From NCBI GenBank assembly GCA_009602735.1, contig WELA01013572.1, positions 372,030 through 410,257 of the forward strand: a stretch of 38,228 bases of DNA, read 5' to 3'. This document shows positions 7,965 through 18,035 of the stretch, piece by piece. The position numbers were made by a program, and so were the translations under genes. The notes beneath the pieces were generated by a model. The model ran no database searches and was not told where the DNA came from. It was given only the letters and a program-made list of their open reading frames with translations. Position 1 is the stretch's first letter; each line of letters starts with the position of its first letter. The stretch is from Mesotaenium endlicherianum. Taxonomy: Eukaryota; Streptophyta; Zygnematophyceae; Zygnematales; Mesotaeniaceae.

Positions 7965-9665
7965 TTGTGCCCTGGTTACATGTGCAGGATGGCGCCCACC
8001 ACACAAAAGGAGGACAGAAAGCGCAAGGCAGAAGAAGCCAGGAGGACAATGGAGCAATACCAGAAGGAGCTGGCGGCGACGTCCCTCACCAGGAGAGAAC
8101 AAGAAAGGGTCCGCAAACAACAAGAGGCGGCAGAAGAGGCACAGAGGAAGAAGGATCAGGAAGCGGAAAACCTCAGGAAGGCTGAGGAGGAGAGACAGAA
8201 GAAACAGCAAGAAGAAGCGGCAGCGGCAGAAGAGGAGAAAAGAAAAAAGATTGAAGCGGACAGACAGAAGAGCTTGGCCACTTACAGGTATACTGTGGTG
8301 GGTGGCCAAAACTTCGATAACCTGAAGGAAGCATTGCTGGCAGCCCAGGAGATCAACAGGCTGGAACAGACAACACTGCTACAGAAGGAAGGAGCTACAG
8401 CACTGGACAGGTACATCGAGACACACACCGGCGTGGTCCTTTACGAAGATTATGCTAAGATGGTGGGCTATACAGCAGAGCAGGCCCGGTATTTCGCAGA
8501 TGATTCAGAGGACAAGCAGGTCCCCATACCGGGAATAGTGAGAGATCAGAGACTCATCCGGATGGTGAGCATGCGGCCCGATAGCTTTAAGGATACGGTA
8601 TTCTACCTCACACTCCAGCCAGCTTACAATGAAGTTGAGAGAAGGAGCTGGGAGTACTTGGCCAGGGAAGCAGGACAGCAGCTGTTCTCTCCCCACTGGT
8701 TCCCGTGTAAACTGAGGAAGGCTGAGCACGGACCCCAGTACTACCAGCAACCAACAGACTGGAGGTGGATGACCGTCACAAATAAGAAGCAGGAGTGTGA
8801 CCGAGCCCAACCGGATGACTTCCACTATGGCCTAGACGGCTATCTCATCCTACCACCTCACATTGCCCCTTGGGACCCCAGGCTGAATGGATGCCTGAGC
8901 AATATGAATGCAGAGACCAAGGAACATAGGAGGAGGGGAAGAGACTACTTCTCTAAGGGAAAGCATGCCTTTGTCAAATGGGCAAAGAATGCAGGCCGGA
9001 TAGATATCAGTAGGCTGAAGGCCAAGCAACCTCCAGCGCGCCCTAAGAAAGGGAGGTCGGTAGACTACTCCATGTCTACTAGGGAGCAGGACGACTTAGT
9101 GGACGAGACCCCTACTCTCTCCGAGGAGGAGGATGAGGAGGATGAGGAAGGAGAACAAGGCAGAGGAGAAGCATCAGCAGCAGGTACTCAGGATACCCAG
9201 CGAGAGGCAGTGGCACTTCCTAAAGAACCACGATCAGGTGTGTGGAATGTGATCCCCGTTATGGCGACAACTGGACCCCGCGCTCGCTCCCCCAGCCCAC
9301 CTGCCCAAGCAGGGGAAGAAGCTGATCTGACTGTACTGGGCAGCAGACACAGGCAGAAATCCCCAGAGGACAGGGGTGCCAGAAGAGGGACACGCGGGTG
9401 GGCCAGAGGTATGCCAGCCTCCCCCTCCGCTCAGGGGCATGTACCTCTAGCCAATGTATTTCAGCATCCTACTGGAATGCCTGTCTATGTGGGAATCAAC
9501 ACCCAAATAGTTGAAGAGCAGGCCACCATCCTCCGTTCTCCTCGAGGGCCAACTTTAGAGCAAACAGGGTTCTTTAGAAGGCCAGCTGACAGACCTAGAG
9601 GGCTGTCCAGATCTAGGTCCAGATCTCCGTCCCCTGATCCTGAAGCCCCAGGAACCACCCCTTAA
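7965..9665 (+). CDS. Beta ORF3, unrecognised extra protein between pol and 3' LTR
   Basis: An intact 566-codon sense ORF in the position where env-like genes sit in other gypsy elements. I do not recognise the family. It has no hydrophobic signal or membrane segment, so it is not a typical envelope. Residues ~12-105 are a highly charged Glu/Lys/Arg/Gln coiled coil. Residues ~110-330 look globular, with Trp/Tyr-rich stretches (a PHWFPCKLRKAEHG segment and GLDGYLILPPHIAPWDP). The C-terminal ~230 residues are disordered: basic FSKGKHAFVKWAK, an acidic run, then an SR-rich end (SRSRSRSPSPDP). The better start is probably Met at 7989 (MAPTTQK), just after a splice-acceptor-like CAG. C-terminal blocks recur in the alpha remnant, which suggests they are constrained. 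A nucleic-acid- or Gag-associated role is only a guess. Confidence 0.8.
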   Translation: MCPGYMCRMAPTTQKEDRKRKAEEARRTMEQYQKELAATSLTRREQERVRKQQEAAEEAQRKKDQEAENLRKAEEERQKKQQEEAAAAEEEKRKKIEADRQKSLATYRYTVVGGQNFDNLKEALLAAQEINRLEQTTLLQKEGATALDRYIETHTGVVLYEDYAKMVGYTAEQARYFADDSEDKQVPIPGIVRDQRLIRMVSMRPDSFKDTVFYLTLQPAYNEVERRSWEYLAREAGQQLFSPHWFPCKLRKAEHGPQYYQQPTDWRWMTVTNKKQECDRAQPDDFHYGLDGYLILPPHIAPWDPRLNGCLSNMNAETKEHRRRGRDYFSKGKHAFVKWAKNAGRIDISRLKAKQPPARPKKGRSVDYSMSTREQDDLVDETPTLSEEEDEEDEEGEQGRGEASAAGTQDTQREAVALPKEPRSGVWNVIPVMATTGPRARSPSPPAQAGEEADLTVLGSRHRQKSPEDRGARRGTRGWARGMPASPSAQGHVPLANVFQHPTGMPVYVGINTQIVEEQATILRSPRGPTLEQTGFFRRPADRPRGLSRSRSRSPSPDPEAPGTTP

Positions 9666-9742
9666 GGTGACAGGCTGAAAAGATAGTCAGTAAGGGAGGC
9701 TGGTCAGGGTCAGTTTCTTTATTTAAAGCTTTTGCAGTTTAA

Positions 9743-9778
9743 TGTTGTCGAGGCGACAACAAGTTAAGTTGGAGGGAT
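9743..9778 (+). other. Beta hairpin and polypurine tract
   Basis: The same 19-nt hairpin as at 1534-1552 (8-bp arms TGTTGTCG/CGACAACA, AGG loop, 9743-9761), then a short spacer and GTTGGAGGGAT ending at the LTR boundary at 9779. The purine tract primes plus-strand DNA synthesis. The hairpin is preserved in both alpha and beta while the ORF3 ends next to it have diverged. Confidence 0.75.
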
Positions 9779-10524
9779 TGTAATGAATCAGTATATTAGT
9801 AGATATAATATTCATTTAAATATAATAGTTAATTTAGTTCAGCCTGCTGAACTTTAGTTAGTAGTCAGTCTGCTGAACTTTAGTTAATAATCAGTCTGCT
9901 GGACTTTACATAATTATCAGTTTAATGACTCGGCCAAAAGCAGCAGGCTGAAGTCAACTTAAGTCAGCTTGCTGACACATTCTTTGACAGCCAGCTGACT
10001 TCCGTACTCGGTAGCAGCGAACTGCCTTGATATGCATCTAAGTGCGATATGCTAGATGAATGGCCAGATGACATCCCTATGATGGATGGCTATTCGGGAT
10101 GATGGGAGATGGCGGTGGATTTGGTTAACCGAGGTCCTACCAACGTGGTTAACTCCCGGGTAGGCGGTGCCATCGCACTGACCGTTGAACAGTAAACTCA
10201 TTCCATGTACATATGCTAGGCATTGCTCTCGAGTTCGGCATTCGGAAACGAGGCCAACTCTTTTGTACAGCTTACTGAGAGAGATCTCAATCCAAGGCGA
10301 GAAGCCATTGATACACACTGTCTTCTAACCTTGCTTATGTATGAGTTTACTGATTTGCATTATTGATGCTAGTTTACTCTCATTTGACTGACGAGTATTA
10401 TTCACTGCTAGTGTGTTGTCCTTTGCCGTTAAACTGGTTAAACGGAAAATACCATAAAGATTACTTGCTGATATAAAGATCTCTATAATTGTTAATCGCT
10501 TATTTGGTAAGTCGATTCATTTCA
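9779..10524 (+). repeat. Beta 3' LTR (746 bp)
   Basis: It runs from TGTAATGAATCAG to GATTCATTTCA and is nearly identical to 1572-2315, with scattered single-base changes (for example around 10044-10050, where GTGCGATATG replaces GTACCACCTG). It carries the same three 26-bp U3 units and the antisense 88-codon frame (10052-10318). It is followed at once by GATTG, the right copy of the target duplication. Confidence 0.93.
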
Positions 10525-10527
10525 GAT

Positions 10528-11235
10528 TGTAATGAATCAGTATAATTGTTGACATAATATTCATTTAAATAATGTAGTTAAATAAGTTCAGCCTAGTTAA
10601 TGATCAGTCTGCTGGACTTTATATTTAATATCAGTTTAACGACTCGGCCCGAAGTAGCAGGCTGAGGTCACCTTAAGTCAGCTTGCTGACACATTCTTTG
10701 ACAGCCAGCTGACTTCCGTACTCGGTAGCAGCGAACTGCCTCGATATGCATCTAAGTGTGGTATGCTAGATGAATGGCCAGATGACATCCCTATGATGGA
10801 TGGCGATTCGGGATGATGGGAGATGGCGGTGGATTTGGTTAACCGAGGTCCTACCAACGTGGTTAACTCCCGGGTAGGCGGTGCCATCGCACTGACCGTT
10901 GAACAGTAAACTCATTCCATGTACATATGCTAGGCATTGCTCTCGAGTTCGGCATTCGGAAACGAGGCCAACTCTCTTGTACAGCTCACTGAGAGCGATC
11001 TGAATCCAAGGCGAGAAGCCATTGATATGCACCGTCTAACCTTGCTTATGTATGAGTTTACTGATTTGCATTATTGATGCTAGTTTACTCGCATTTGACT
11101 TACGAGTATTATTCACTGCTAGTGTGTTGTCCTTTGCCATTTATCCAGTTAACGGAAATTACCATAAAGATTACTTGCTGATATAAAGATCTTTATTAAT
11201 TGTTAATCGCCTATTTGGTAAGTCGATTCATTTCA
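10528..11235 (+). repeat. Alpha 3' LTR (708 bp)
   Basis: A third plus-strand LTR, TG...CA, starting three bases after the beta LTR ends; its first two bases are part of the GATTG duplication. It is more diverged than the two beta LTRs are from each other, and it lacks about 36 bp of the U3 26-bp repeats, a loss between repeat units. It is best read as the 3' LTR of alpha, separated from its polypurine tract (1571) by the beta insertion. The antisense 88-codon frame (10766-11032) is again open. Its right end cuts into a minus-strand gag. Confidence 0.85.
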
Positions 11236-12624
11236 CGCAATTCCAACAGCCCTCTGCTGTTTCAGCAGTGTTGGCGTGCTTTGCAAACTTATTGAAAGAC
11301 CCGCTTTTCTTCTTCAATTGAAAATTAGAGCTGTTGGCCTTAAGCGGAGAGGATTCCTCCCTCCTCTCAGGAGCCATAAGCATCCTGGAAGCCTCCTTAT
11401 ACCATACTTTACCTTCTTCGACATTACGTGCTATTTCAGCCGTCTCGTCAATGTCCCAGTCAATCCCGTGCTTCGCGGATAGGTGTGGCCTGACTTCACG
11501 ATCTGTTTCCTTGCCCAAGCACAACAGAAATTTGCCAGCCACTATTCTGGGCTCGTAGATTTTTGCCTTTTTGGCGAGGTCTACCAATCTGGATTCAACC
11601 TCCATGACTGTCTTGTTCTTCTGACGGACAAAATGCACATAATGGTGCACCTTAAGACTGCAATCCTCTGGGAATCGTGCTTCAAGCAACTTAAAGAAAC
11701 GACGCAGGCAATGCTCGGAGTCTAGCTGGTCATCGCCAGCCTCCATATCCTTACGACAGCTAGCCAAGGCTTGCGCATGGCTTGCCTCTGTCGTGGCGCT
11801 ATTGCCTTGCTGACCATTAAAAGGTGCAGCTTCGCGCAATACTCGTTCCTGAGCATTAGCAATCTTTTCAGACAGTTCTGCACACACCTTTCGCAACTCT
11901 GCGACAGAGCAAGCATCATCATTCTGAGTAGCAGCCCTTTGCTGGCCCTCAGTGAGTTACCTCATGGCCACTGTTAATTCTTGTGTTAGTGCAGCTAAGT
12001 CTATGCTCTCAACAGGTGCAGTTGGCACTGCTCCTCCTGAAAATAAAGCAGACATTTGGGCTTTCGCAGCCTCTTTTTGGACTTTCAAATTCCTAACCCT
12101 TTTTTGCTCTACAAATGCCCTTCTTGGGTGAGATCCTCATCCTTCCGGCATTGGCGGTATAGCAACAAGGCATCCTTATCCAAGTACTGAACCAAGCCTA
12201 TAAATGCGACAGATTGCGTATAAGAAGAATCCTTCCAAATCTTCTCAAAGAATTCTGCCCAATAAATCTCATCAAACTCTTTGAAAGTGAGACCGTCTCC
12301 ACTGGTTCGTCCGCTAAAACACTTTGCAGACAGCTTGAACTTAGGATTTTCATCCCGATCATCACCGGCCATTTCGAACGGTGACCAAGACTCACTGACT
12401 CTACCCCACATGTCTTGCTCTCTGCCCGAATCAGGTGCAAAGGCTCGTGTGTTATCCGGGTTCTCACCGCTTGCGGAGATATGGCGAAACTCGTCTCTCG
12501 ACGGTTGCTCACTCCACCGGTTGTCAGTATGCTCAGACGTCTCACTTCCTCGTGGACTCTGGCTAGTGTCAGAACTTTTCGCAGGCTCCACAGGGTGGTA
12601 GAGGATTCCACTCCTCAACCGCAT
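11236..12624 (-). pseudogene. Degraded retrotransposon Gag (third family), truncated
   Basis: A minus-strand Gag-like frame starts at ATG 12624 (MRLRSGILYHP). It shifts frame near 12115 and has an in-frame TAA at 11957-11959. It then continues through a Gag-core-like segment (LRRFFKLLEARFPED, and a HYVHFVRQKNKTVMEVESRL stretch) and ends at GCWNC, the first half of a CCHC zinc knuckle. At that point the alpha LTR begins, so alpha inserted into the nucleocapsid region. Pol of this element is not in the window; it would lie beyond the alpha/beta/gamma nest to the left. The Gag class is not certain; a gypsy- or copia-like element is possible. Confidence 0.7.
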
Positions 12625-14007
12625 TTACACTTGAATTTCTCCGGGTCCCCTTCCAGGTTGAACACCGGCAGCCTTCACAGGCCTCAATCCCCAACTGGCT
12701 TGGGAATTCTTGTTCCCCTGAACCAATCAACCAAGTTCTTAGAAGTAGGACAGAAGCGTCTTACTTCCACACAGGCTTTCGCCCAAGTTGAGGGTTTTCA
12801 AAATATATAAGTTTGTAGTTTGCAGAAATTGCGTCTAAGCAGCTTAACAGGCAATGCCAGATTCAGAGAAAATCGCCCTTCAAGGCTTTCGCTTAACTTT
12901 CACAAAGTCACATTTTACAAAACTCTGAAACTGCACATCTATGCTGGCCTGGTCTGAGCTCTTCGCTCAACACCGCACCTTAACAGTTCTTCACTGCTTG
13001 GCTGGGCTCACTCATTTTTTCACTGAGAGCTTTACTTGTTAACAACTACTCTTGCTATCAGCAATTCGACAATTGAGACTTCTGAGAACTTAGAAACTAA
13101 CACAGCACTCACCATTTCGAGTGACTTTCGCACGCTTCTGGTGTTTGACCCGAATCTGTGCTAATCTCCCAACAGATTCTATTATGCAGCTCTCCACTTT
13201 CTACCAAGGAGATCCCCTGTTGGAAACTCCTGAGGTCTAACCTTTCTATGATACACTTGAGAAGAAATCTTCCAGCGTTGGCAGAAGCGTGGCGTCTCGA
13301 CTTTTCTGTGGCCTTGGGAACTTCTTCTTCTTCGCGCTCCTTCTTCTCCTTTCCTTCTGTACCTGCTCCTTCAGCTTTCTTGACAACAATGCGAGCAAGA
13401 GTGAGGCAGCTTCAGGCAGGTTTCGTGCCTTTCGCAGGCACCACACATTGTCCTCTCTCGAGAATGCTAGTGCTTAGTCACAGCGCCTAGCTTGCATGCC
13501 GTCCTTACCTAGCAGCCCTCAAACAGCTTTAGAAATTGTCACTCAGCATGCATGCACGCCTTGTGACTGTCGCGCGTGACTGCTTAGCCTTTCAGCTGGC
13601 AATTACGCCTATATGGCTGGCGGCTGGCAGCGTTTGAGATGAACGCTCAAGCCGTGGCTAGTCCCTTGAGGGTCTTGGCCGAGGTGGACACAACGCCTCT
13701 GCAACATCCCTGCTGTACTTGGCTTGGATAGCCGATTGATCAGTACCTTACTTGGCACTTGTTGGGCTGGCTCATTGTTGGTTCCAGGCCCCTAGCCTTT
13801 CGGCTGACTACTCCGTCTAAATCCCCATCCATCCTTGGGTGTGGGGTTTGACGTGTCGTGACCACTTTGACAGTGATAACTACTTTGACATGACCGCTGA
13901 CTGAGATAACTCAGTCCTTTGGTCGGTGAGTCAACGTTGACTTTCCTTACCTGGGCGGCCGTGAGTTGCGCTGCGCGTGCGGCACCGTCGAGTGGATAGC
14001 AGTGGCG
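12625..14007 (-). repeat. Dispersed repeat copy A (probable leader/LTR of the third family)
   Basis: No gene is seen. The stretch lies directly upstream (minus strand) of the degraded gag, where a 5' LTR and leader would be. From about 12940 it matches 22935-23817 and 30361-30545 (copy B) along its length. Shared landmarks are CTATGC(T/C)GGCCTGG, CTTGTGGCCTTGGGAACT-like text, AGCATGCATGCA and GGTGAGTCAACGTTGACTT. The exact LTR ends and the primer site were not found. Confidence 0.55.
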
Positions 14008-14340
14008 ACACTGGTCCGCGGAAATAATACAGAGGGCAGATTTCATTGGTAAGCGGGATGAACGGCAAGAGCAGTTAACTGGTACGGCGTAATTGACAGG
14101 AAGGGCAGATTCTATTGGTACGGCGTTGACCTGGTACGCGGAATTAGTAGAAAATATCGATTTTAACTGGTACACGGAACAGAGAGCAAGGTAAATAGTA
14201 ACTTGCAAGTGGAATTAATAGTATGAGCAATTTTAACTGGTACGTGGAATTAATAGCAAGGTCAATTCTGACTGGTACGCGAAAATAATGCGAGGTCCAT
14301 TTTGACTGGTACGCGAAATGAACGGCAATAGCAGTTTCTA
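14008..14340 (+). repeat. Degenerate ~35-bp tandem array around GGTACGCG
   Basis: About ten imperfect units share a core of ACTGGTACGCGGAATTAATAG. Cores at 14133, 14169, 14239, 14274 and 14308 give a period of about 35 bp; one unit near 14204 has lost the core. The copy B region has a different, shorter GGTACGAAGAAG array at the corresponding place (30588-30625). Confidence 0.75.
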
Positions 14341-17300
14341 GCCCAGCTTGAGGCACCAATACATGCAGACGAACGACCAATACTCTGGTGCTTGGTACTT
14401 GGAAAAGTAGAGGCAGGGAGCAGGAGGGTGCAAAGGTGCTCTGCGCTTCCTGATGACTGCTCCAGATTCACTCACGATGCAGGTTCTTACTGGGTGAGGG
14501 GCCAGGCCTGGGCAGGCATGCGAGCAGAGAGGAAGAGCCTGCAGGCAGCCTGGAGCTGGTGAGCAACCGGGAGGTAGGAAGGTAGGGGGGGAGAAGGTGC
14601 GCGTCCATGCCGCAGCAGCCTGCTGGGGGAGGGATGGCGGATGGGGTGAGAAGGCTGCTTGAGGCTGTAGGTCGTATAATATTGTTATTGTGAAATTGCA
14701 ACCACTCCTACTTGTAAAATTTTCACGAGTTTTTTTGGTTGAAGTACTCGTACCAATTTCATGCCAGCTTCACACAACTCCTACTTCCGAGTGACTGAAC
14801 CTGATGACATGGGAAATCGTAACTCTTGTAAGCACATGAGAGCTTGTGTACATGTGTGTGCCAGTGGCTTGCACTTGATTGTTTTCTCTATTGTTCGACT
14901 CAACTTGATGAGATTGAGCAGTAGTGCATGCATGGTACTCAGGTAGTAGTAAGCATGCAGGACAAGATTGAATACGGTGCGAAGAACTAACCTGTTTAGC
15001 TTCTTAAGTCGGAAAAAAGCTGGAGTATCTTAGATTTTGCAACATGTTGGGGCTTCTGGGTCTAGTGTTACCTGAGGCTTTTAGTATGAGATCTCAGCCC
15101 TTCTCCTCTCCCCCCTCCCCCTTCTCCCCCTTTTTCATGTCCCTTCTGGGCTCCTCTTCTCCTTCTATGCTGCTGGCCCTTGCTCATGCCTGGGTTGGAG
15201 TTTTAATTATGTACCAGCAAAAATGTGTTGCTCGGAGATGGATTTAGGCCTGCCGTAGCAGAGGCAGTGGTGCTCAGAGCAGGCGCAGCAAGTGGGTGCT
15301 TGCAGGCCAGGCCGTGGTGGCTCCAGCACACATGGGCGAGGGGCGGCACTACTGCCCCGCCAGGATTGTGCCTTGATAACACGGAGAAAGTAAAGCGTTG
15401 TCAAACATCATGGGGGAAAAACATAGTCGTAGCCCTGTTTAGCCGGGATGCTCAGCAAAGCACGACGGAGCAAGTGGGCCCCAGGGGGACCCCGGGAGAG
15501 CTGAGAAGACTTGGCTCGCCAGGTGTCGAAGCTTCAGGGTGTCAGTGTCTCTGTCCAGGAACCTGTGTGGAAGTTGAACCTCAGAGAGAGCGTGAGAGCG
15601 AGAGAGTGCAAGATGGAAGAAGGCCACAAGGAGAGGGCGCGACGCTGAGGTTGCCGCTATCCATGCGCGCAAGGGCCAGGTGGCAGGCAGGTGGCAGTCG
15701 CAGGGCTCCCGGGCTCCTCTCCTCTCATTTGGGGAAGGGAAGGCCAGACAATAGACTGTTGCTATGACATTGAGACAAAAGAACGTCGAAGAAGGACAAG
15801 GAGTGAAGTGGCTTTCTGCCCCCCCCAATTTGGCCCCACCAATGGCACAGGGCAAGCAGACGAGGGGCCGACGAGCGGCGGCACCACCGTTAGAGAGGGG
15901 AACGCATAGAAAGGCAAGCAGGGGGAGGCAGGGGGTGCCAGGCAGCGGGGGCGATGCAGCCAGCGGCGGGCCGCCCGGGAGAGTGGGGGGATGAGATGCA
16001 GAAGCGAAGGCGGGCGAGGAGGAGGAGGAGCAGGAGGAGGCGGGCATGTCGGCGTGGGCAGAGCCGAGCCGCATGGTGGGGCTCCTTGCAGCCCAGCGCT
16101 GTCCGGAGGGCCTGCAACCCCGCTGCCCGCCCGCCTGGGCCAAACGCATGCTGGTAGAAAGCGAGAAATTGAGAGGGCTTCAGCTGCGTCCATGGGGGGG
16201 GGGGGAGGGGGGTGGTTTGTGGGTGGAGGGTGGAGGGGATGAGCTGTGGGGTTCGGTCCAGGTCTGGTGTTTCCTTGGAAGTTTGGAGGGAGGGGATGAG
16301 GCTGGACTGAGGCCGTCGCAGGTCCGGGGGGACGGAGGGGACGGGAAGATGGGCAGCTGGGTGTTGTGACCCCTGCCGCTTGCGTGCCCGCCTGCTTGCC
16401 TCCTCGCCGCCCAAGGCTCCTCTGCTGTGCTCAGCCAAACTTCCCTTTCCTTTCCTTCCCAACCCTTCTCCGCGCATGAGGAGGCGTGTGCTGCTTGTGT
16501 GCTATTGTGTTCGGCAAGCTGCTGATTATTCTCCTGAGGGAGCTGGATAGGGGGGGGGAGGGGGGGNGGGTGGACGAGAGCAAGGCGCAGGAGGACGCGC
16601 GGACGCGCGTGCCACAACAAGGCGCTCCGTCTGCACCCTCGCGCCCGAGCCCCCAGCCGGCACGGCCGGAGGCTGCTGGGAGGCCTGGCAAGCGCGATGC
16701 GGTCGCCATCCACGCCTTGCAGCGGGTGCGGGTGTGCTGTGAGCTGTGCCGTGCCATGCCCTGCCGCTTGGGTGCTCGCCTGCTTGCCTCCTCACCGCCG
16801 AAGGCTCCTCTGCTTCGCTCCGCCGAACTTCCCTGCCCTTCCCTTCTCCGCTTGTGAGGGGGCATGTGCGGCTTGTGTGCGGCAAGCTGCTGATGATTCT
16901 CCTGAGGGAGGTGAAAAGGGACCGGGGGGAGGGGGGGAGGGGGGAGGTGCTGATGTCATTCAGCCCCAACTCAATCGACAGCTGAACCCTACTTGTGGCT
17001 CGGCGCTTGCTGGTTTCGGTGGAGGAAGTGGAGTCGTCTCTCAAGCCTCCCCTACTCCTGCCAGCGCGCTGCTTGCGACCGTCCACGTCCTTTGCTGCTT
17101 GCTTCCAGGTTGCAGCTTTTGTTGCCTCCCCACACCACGCTGGGTGGCTGGAGCTCCGCTGGGATCCAGTGACAGGTGGGGTGACGTGGCACGGCCAGTT
17201 GACCGCATACGGCGTGACACCTATCCGTATTGCAGAGGGACACAAGTGCCAGCGGCGGGCGGCTTAAGAGGATGGCCGGGGCTGAGCCAGTGACAGCGGC

Positions 17301-17449
17301 AGGAGCAGCGCGTGTAACAGGCACCCTCAAAGCTTGCTTGCTCAGTCTTCTGGCACTTGTAAAGAAGAGGGCCAGCACACAGCATCCCTCTCACGCCTCC
17401 CTCCTTCCCTCCCCCACAAGGAGCTCTGCTCCTCCTGGAACAGGGGGGC
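14341..17449. other. GC-rich non-coding region with G-runs and a duplication
   Basis: I see no gene that I can support. Open frames here are Pro/Ser/Gly/Arg-rich by-products of base composition and overlap on both strands. The stretch holds long G-runs with G-quadruplex potential on the plus strand (16195-16237, 16549-16570, 16923-16948) and one undetermined base (16567) inside a G-run. It also holds a direct duplication, annotated separately. A diverged exon could be hidden here. Confidence 0.5.
16373..16950. repeat. Direct duplication, two ~190-bp units 388 bp apart
   Basis: 16373-16566 and 16761-16950 share the same order of blocks: CTGCCGCTTG, GCCTGCTTGCCTCCTC, AAGGCTCCTCTGCT, TTCTCCGC, GGCAAGCTGCTGAT and ATTCTCCTGAGGGAG. 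Each then runs into a G-rich stretch. The undetermined base 16567 lies at the end of the first unit. Confidence 0.8.
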
Positions 17450-17499
17450 GTTGATAGCACTTGTGGTGTGGTCCGTTGATAGCACTTGTGGTGTGGTCC
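17450..17499. repeat. 25-bp perfect tandem duplication
   Basis: Two identical 25-bp units (17450-17474 and 17475-17499), each beginning GTTGATAGCACTTG, followed by a partial third start (GTTGAT, 17500-17505). Confidence 0.9.
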
Positions 17500-17535
17500 G
17501 TTGATCTTTGCTGCGTTCTGGGCCTGTACATCTCA

Positions 17536-18035
17536 GTATGGTGTGTGTGCATGTGCGTGTATGTGTGTGCGTGTAAGTGTGTAAATGTGTGCACATGCTT
17601 CTGAGTGAGTGCCTGCGTACAAGTTTGTGTCTGCATCCACGTGGGCGGATGGCGAGCGTGCTCGTGGTGCATGCGTGCGTGCATCTACACGTATGTGCGT
17701 GTGTGCGTGTGTGCATCCGCGCGCGGGTTCGTGAGTGGGTGTGCATGTGCGTGCGCATAGCGGTGTGTAAATCTGTGCAGGTGTTCTTGTGTTTGTATGT
17801 GTCTGCAAATGTGTACGCATGCATGCATGTCTGCATGTGTACGTGTGTGTGTTCGTGTGTGTGTGTGTCTTCTTGCATGTGCATGTTTGCATGCGTTGCA
17901 TCCTTGTGCGACTGTCCGCATGCGTATGTGAGTGGGTGTGTGCAAGTGTAGGACTGTGGTTATGTGCATGCGTGGGGGGGAGATGTTTTGGTGGGGGGCG
18001 TGGGCATGGGCGTGCGTGCGCGTGCTCTAATGTTT
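17536..18035. repeat. Long degenerate TG/CA tract
   Basis: About 500 bp of near-alternating purine-pyrimidine sequence rich in GTGTGCGTGT, with CATG interruptions (GCATGCATGC near 17820). It yields spurious Cys/Val-rich frames on the plus strand and His/Thr-rich frames on the minus strand. It is prone to Z-DNA and length change. Confidence 0.85.

Larger units (their letters stand above)
1572..10524 (+). mobile_element. Ty3/gypsy chromodomain retrotransposon beta with extra ORF3
   Basis: This is a nearly complete 8.95-kb LTR retrotransposon: 5' LTR 1572-2315, primer site 2317-2328, gag 2350-3828, -1 frameshift module 3804-3845, pol 3897-7597, ORF3 7965-9665, hairpin and polypurine tract 9743-9778, 3' LTR 9779-10524. 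Gene order protease-RT-RNase H-integrase and the C-terminal chromodomain place it among chromovirus-type gypsy elements. A perfect 5-bp duplication GATTG flanks it (1567-1571 and 10525-10529). The two LTRs differ at only a handful of positions, so insertion is recent. One frameshift in RNase H (about 5905-5923) is the only lesion seen in the coding regions. Confidence 0.93.

Noticed and set aside
7905..8325. Leu/Phe-rich minus-strand frame and Arg/Lys-rich plus-strand frame over the start of ORF3
   Set aside because: Shadows of the Glu/Lys-rich coiled coil of ORF3.
7965..9665. ORF3 as an envelope gene
   Set aside because: Position fits, but there is no signal peptide, transmembrane segment or fusion-like hydrophobic stretch.
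1572..11235. Tandem array of elements sharing LTRs by unequal recombination
   Set aside because: The perfect GATTG duplication around beta explains the layout as a simple nested insertion.
14008..14340. CRISPR array
   Set aside because: Units are degenerate, lack distinct spacers, and the DNA is clearly eukaryotic.
15225..17454. Many overlapping Pro/Ser/Arg/Gly-rich frames, including 15439-16149 and 16526-17245
   Set aside because: GC-rich composition leaves several frames open on both strands at once; no domain, and G-runs with N pass through them.
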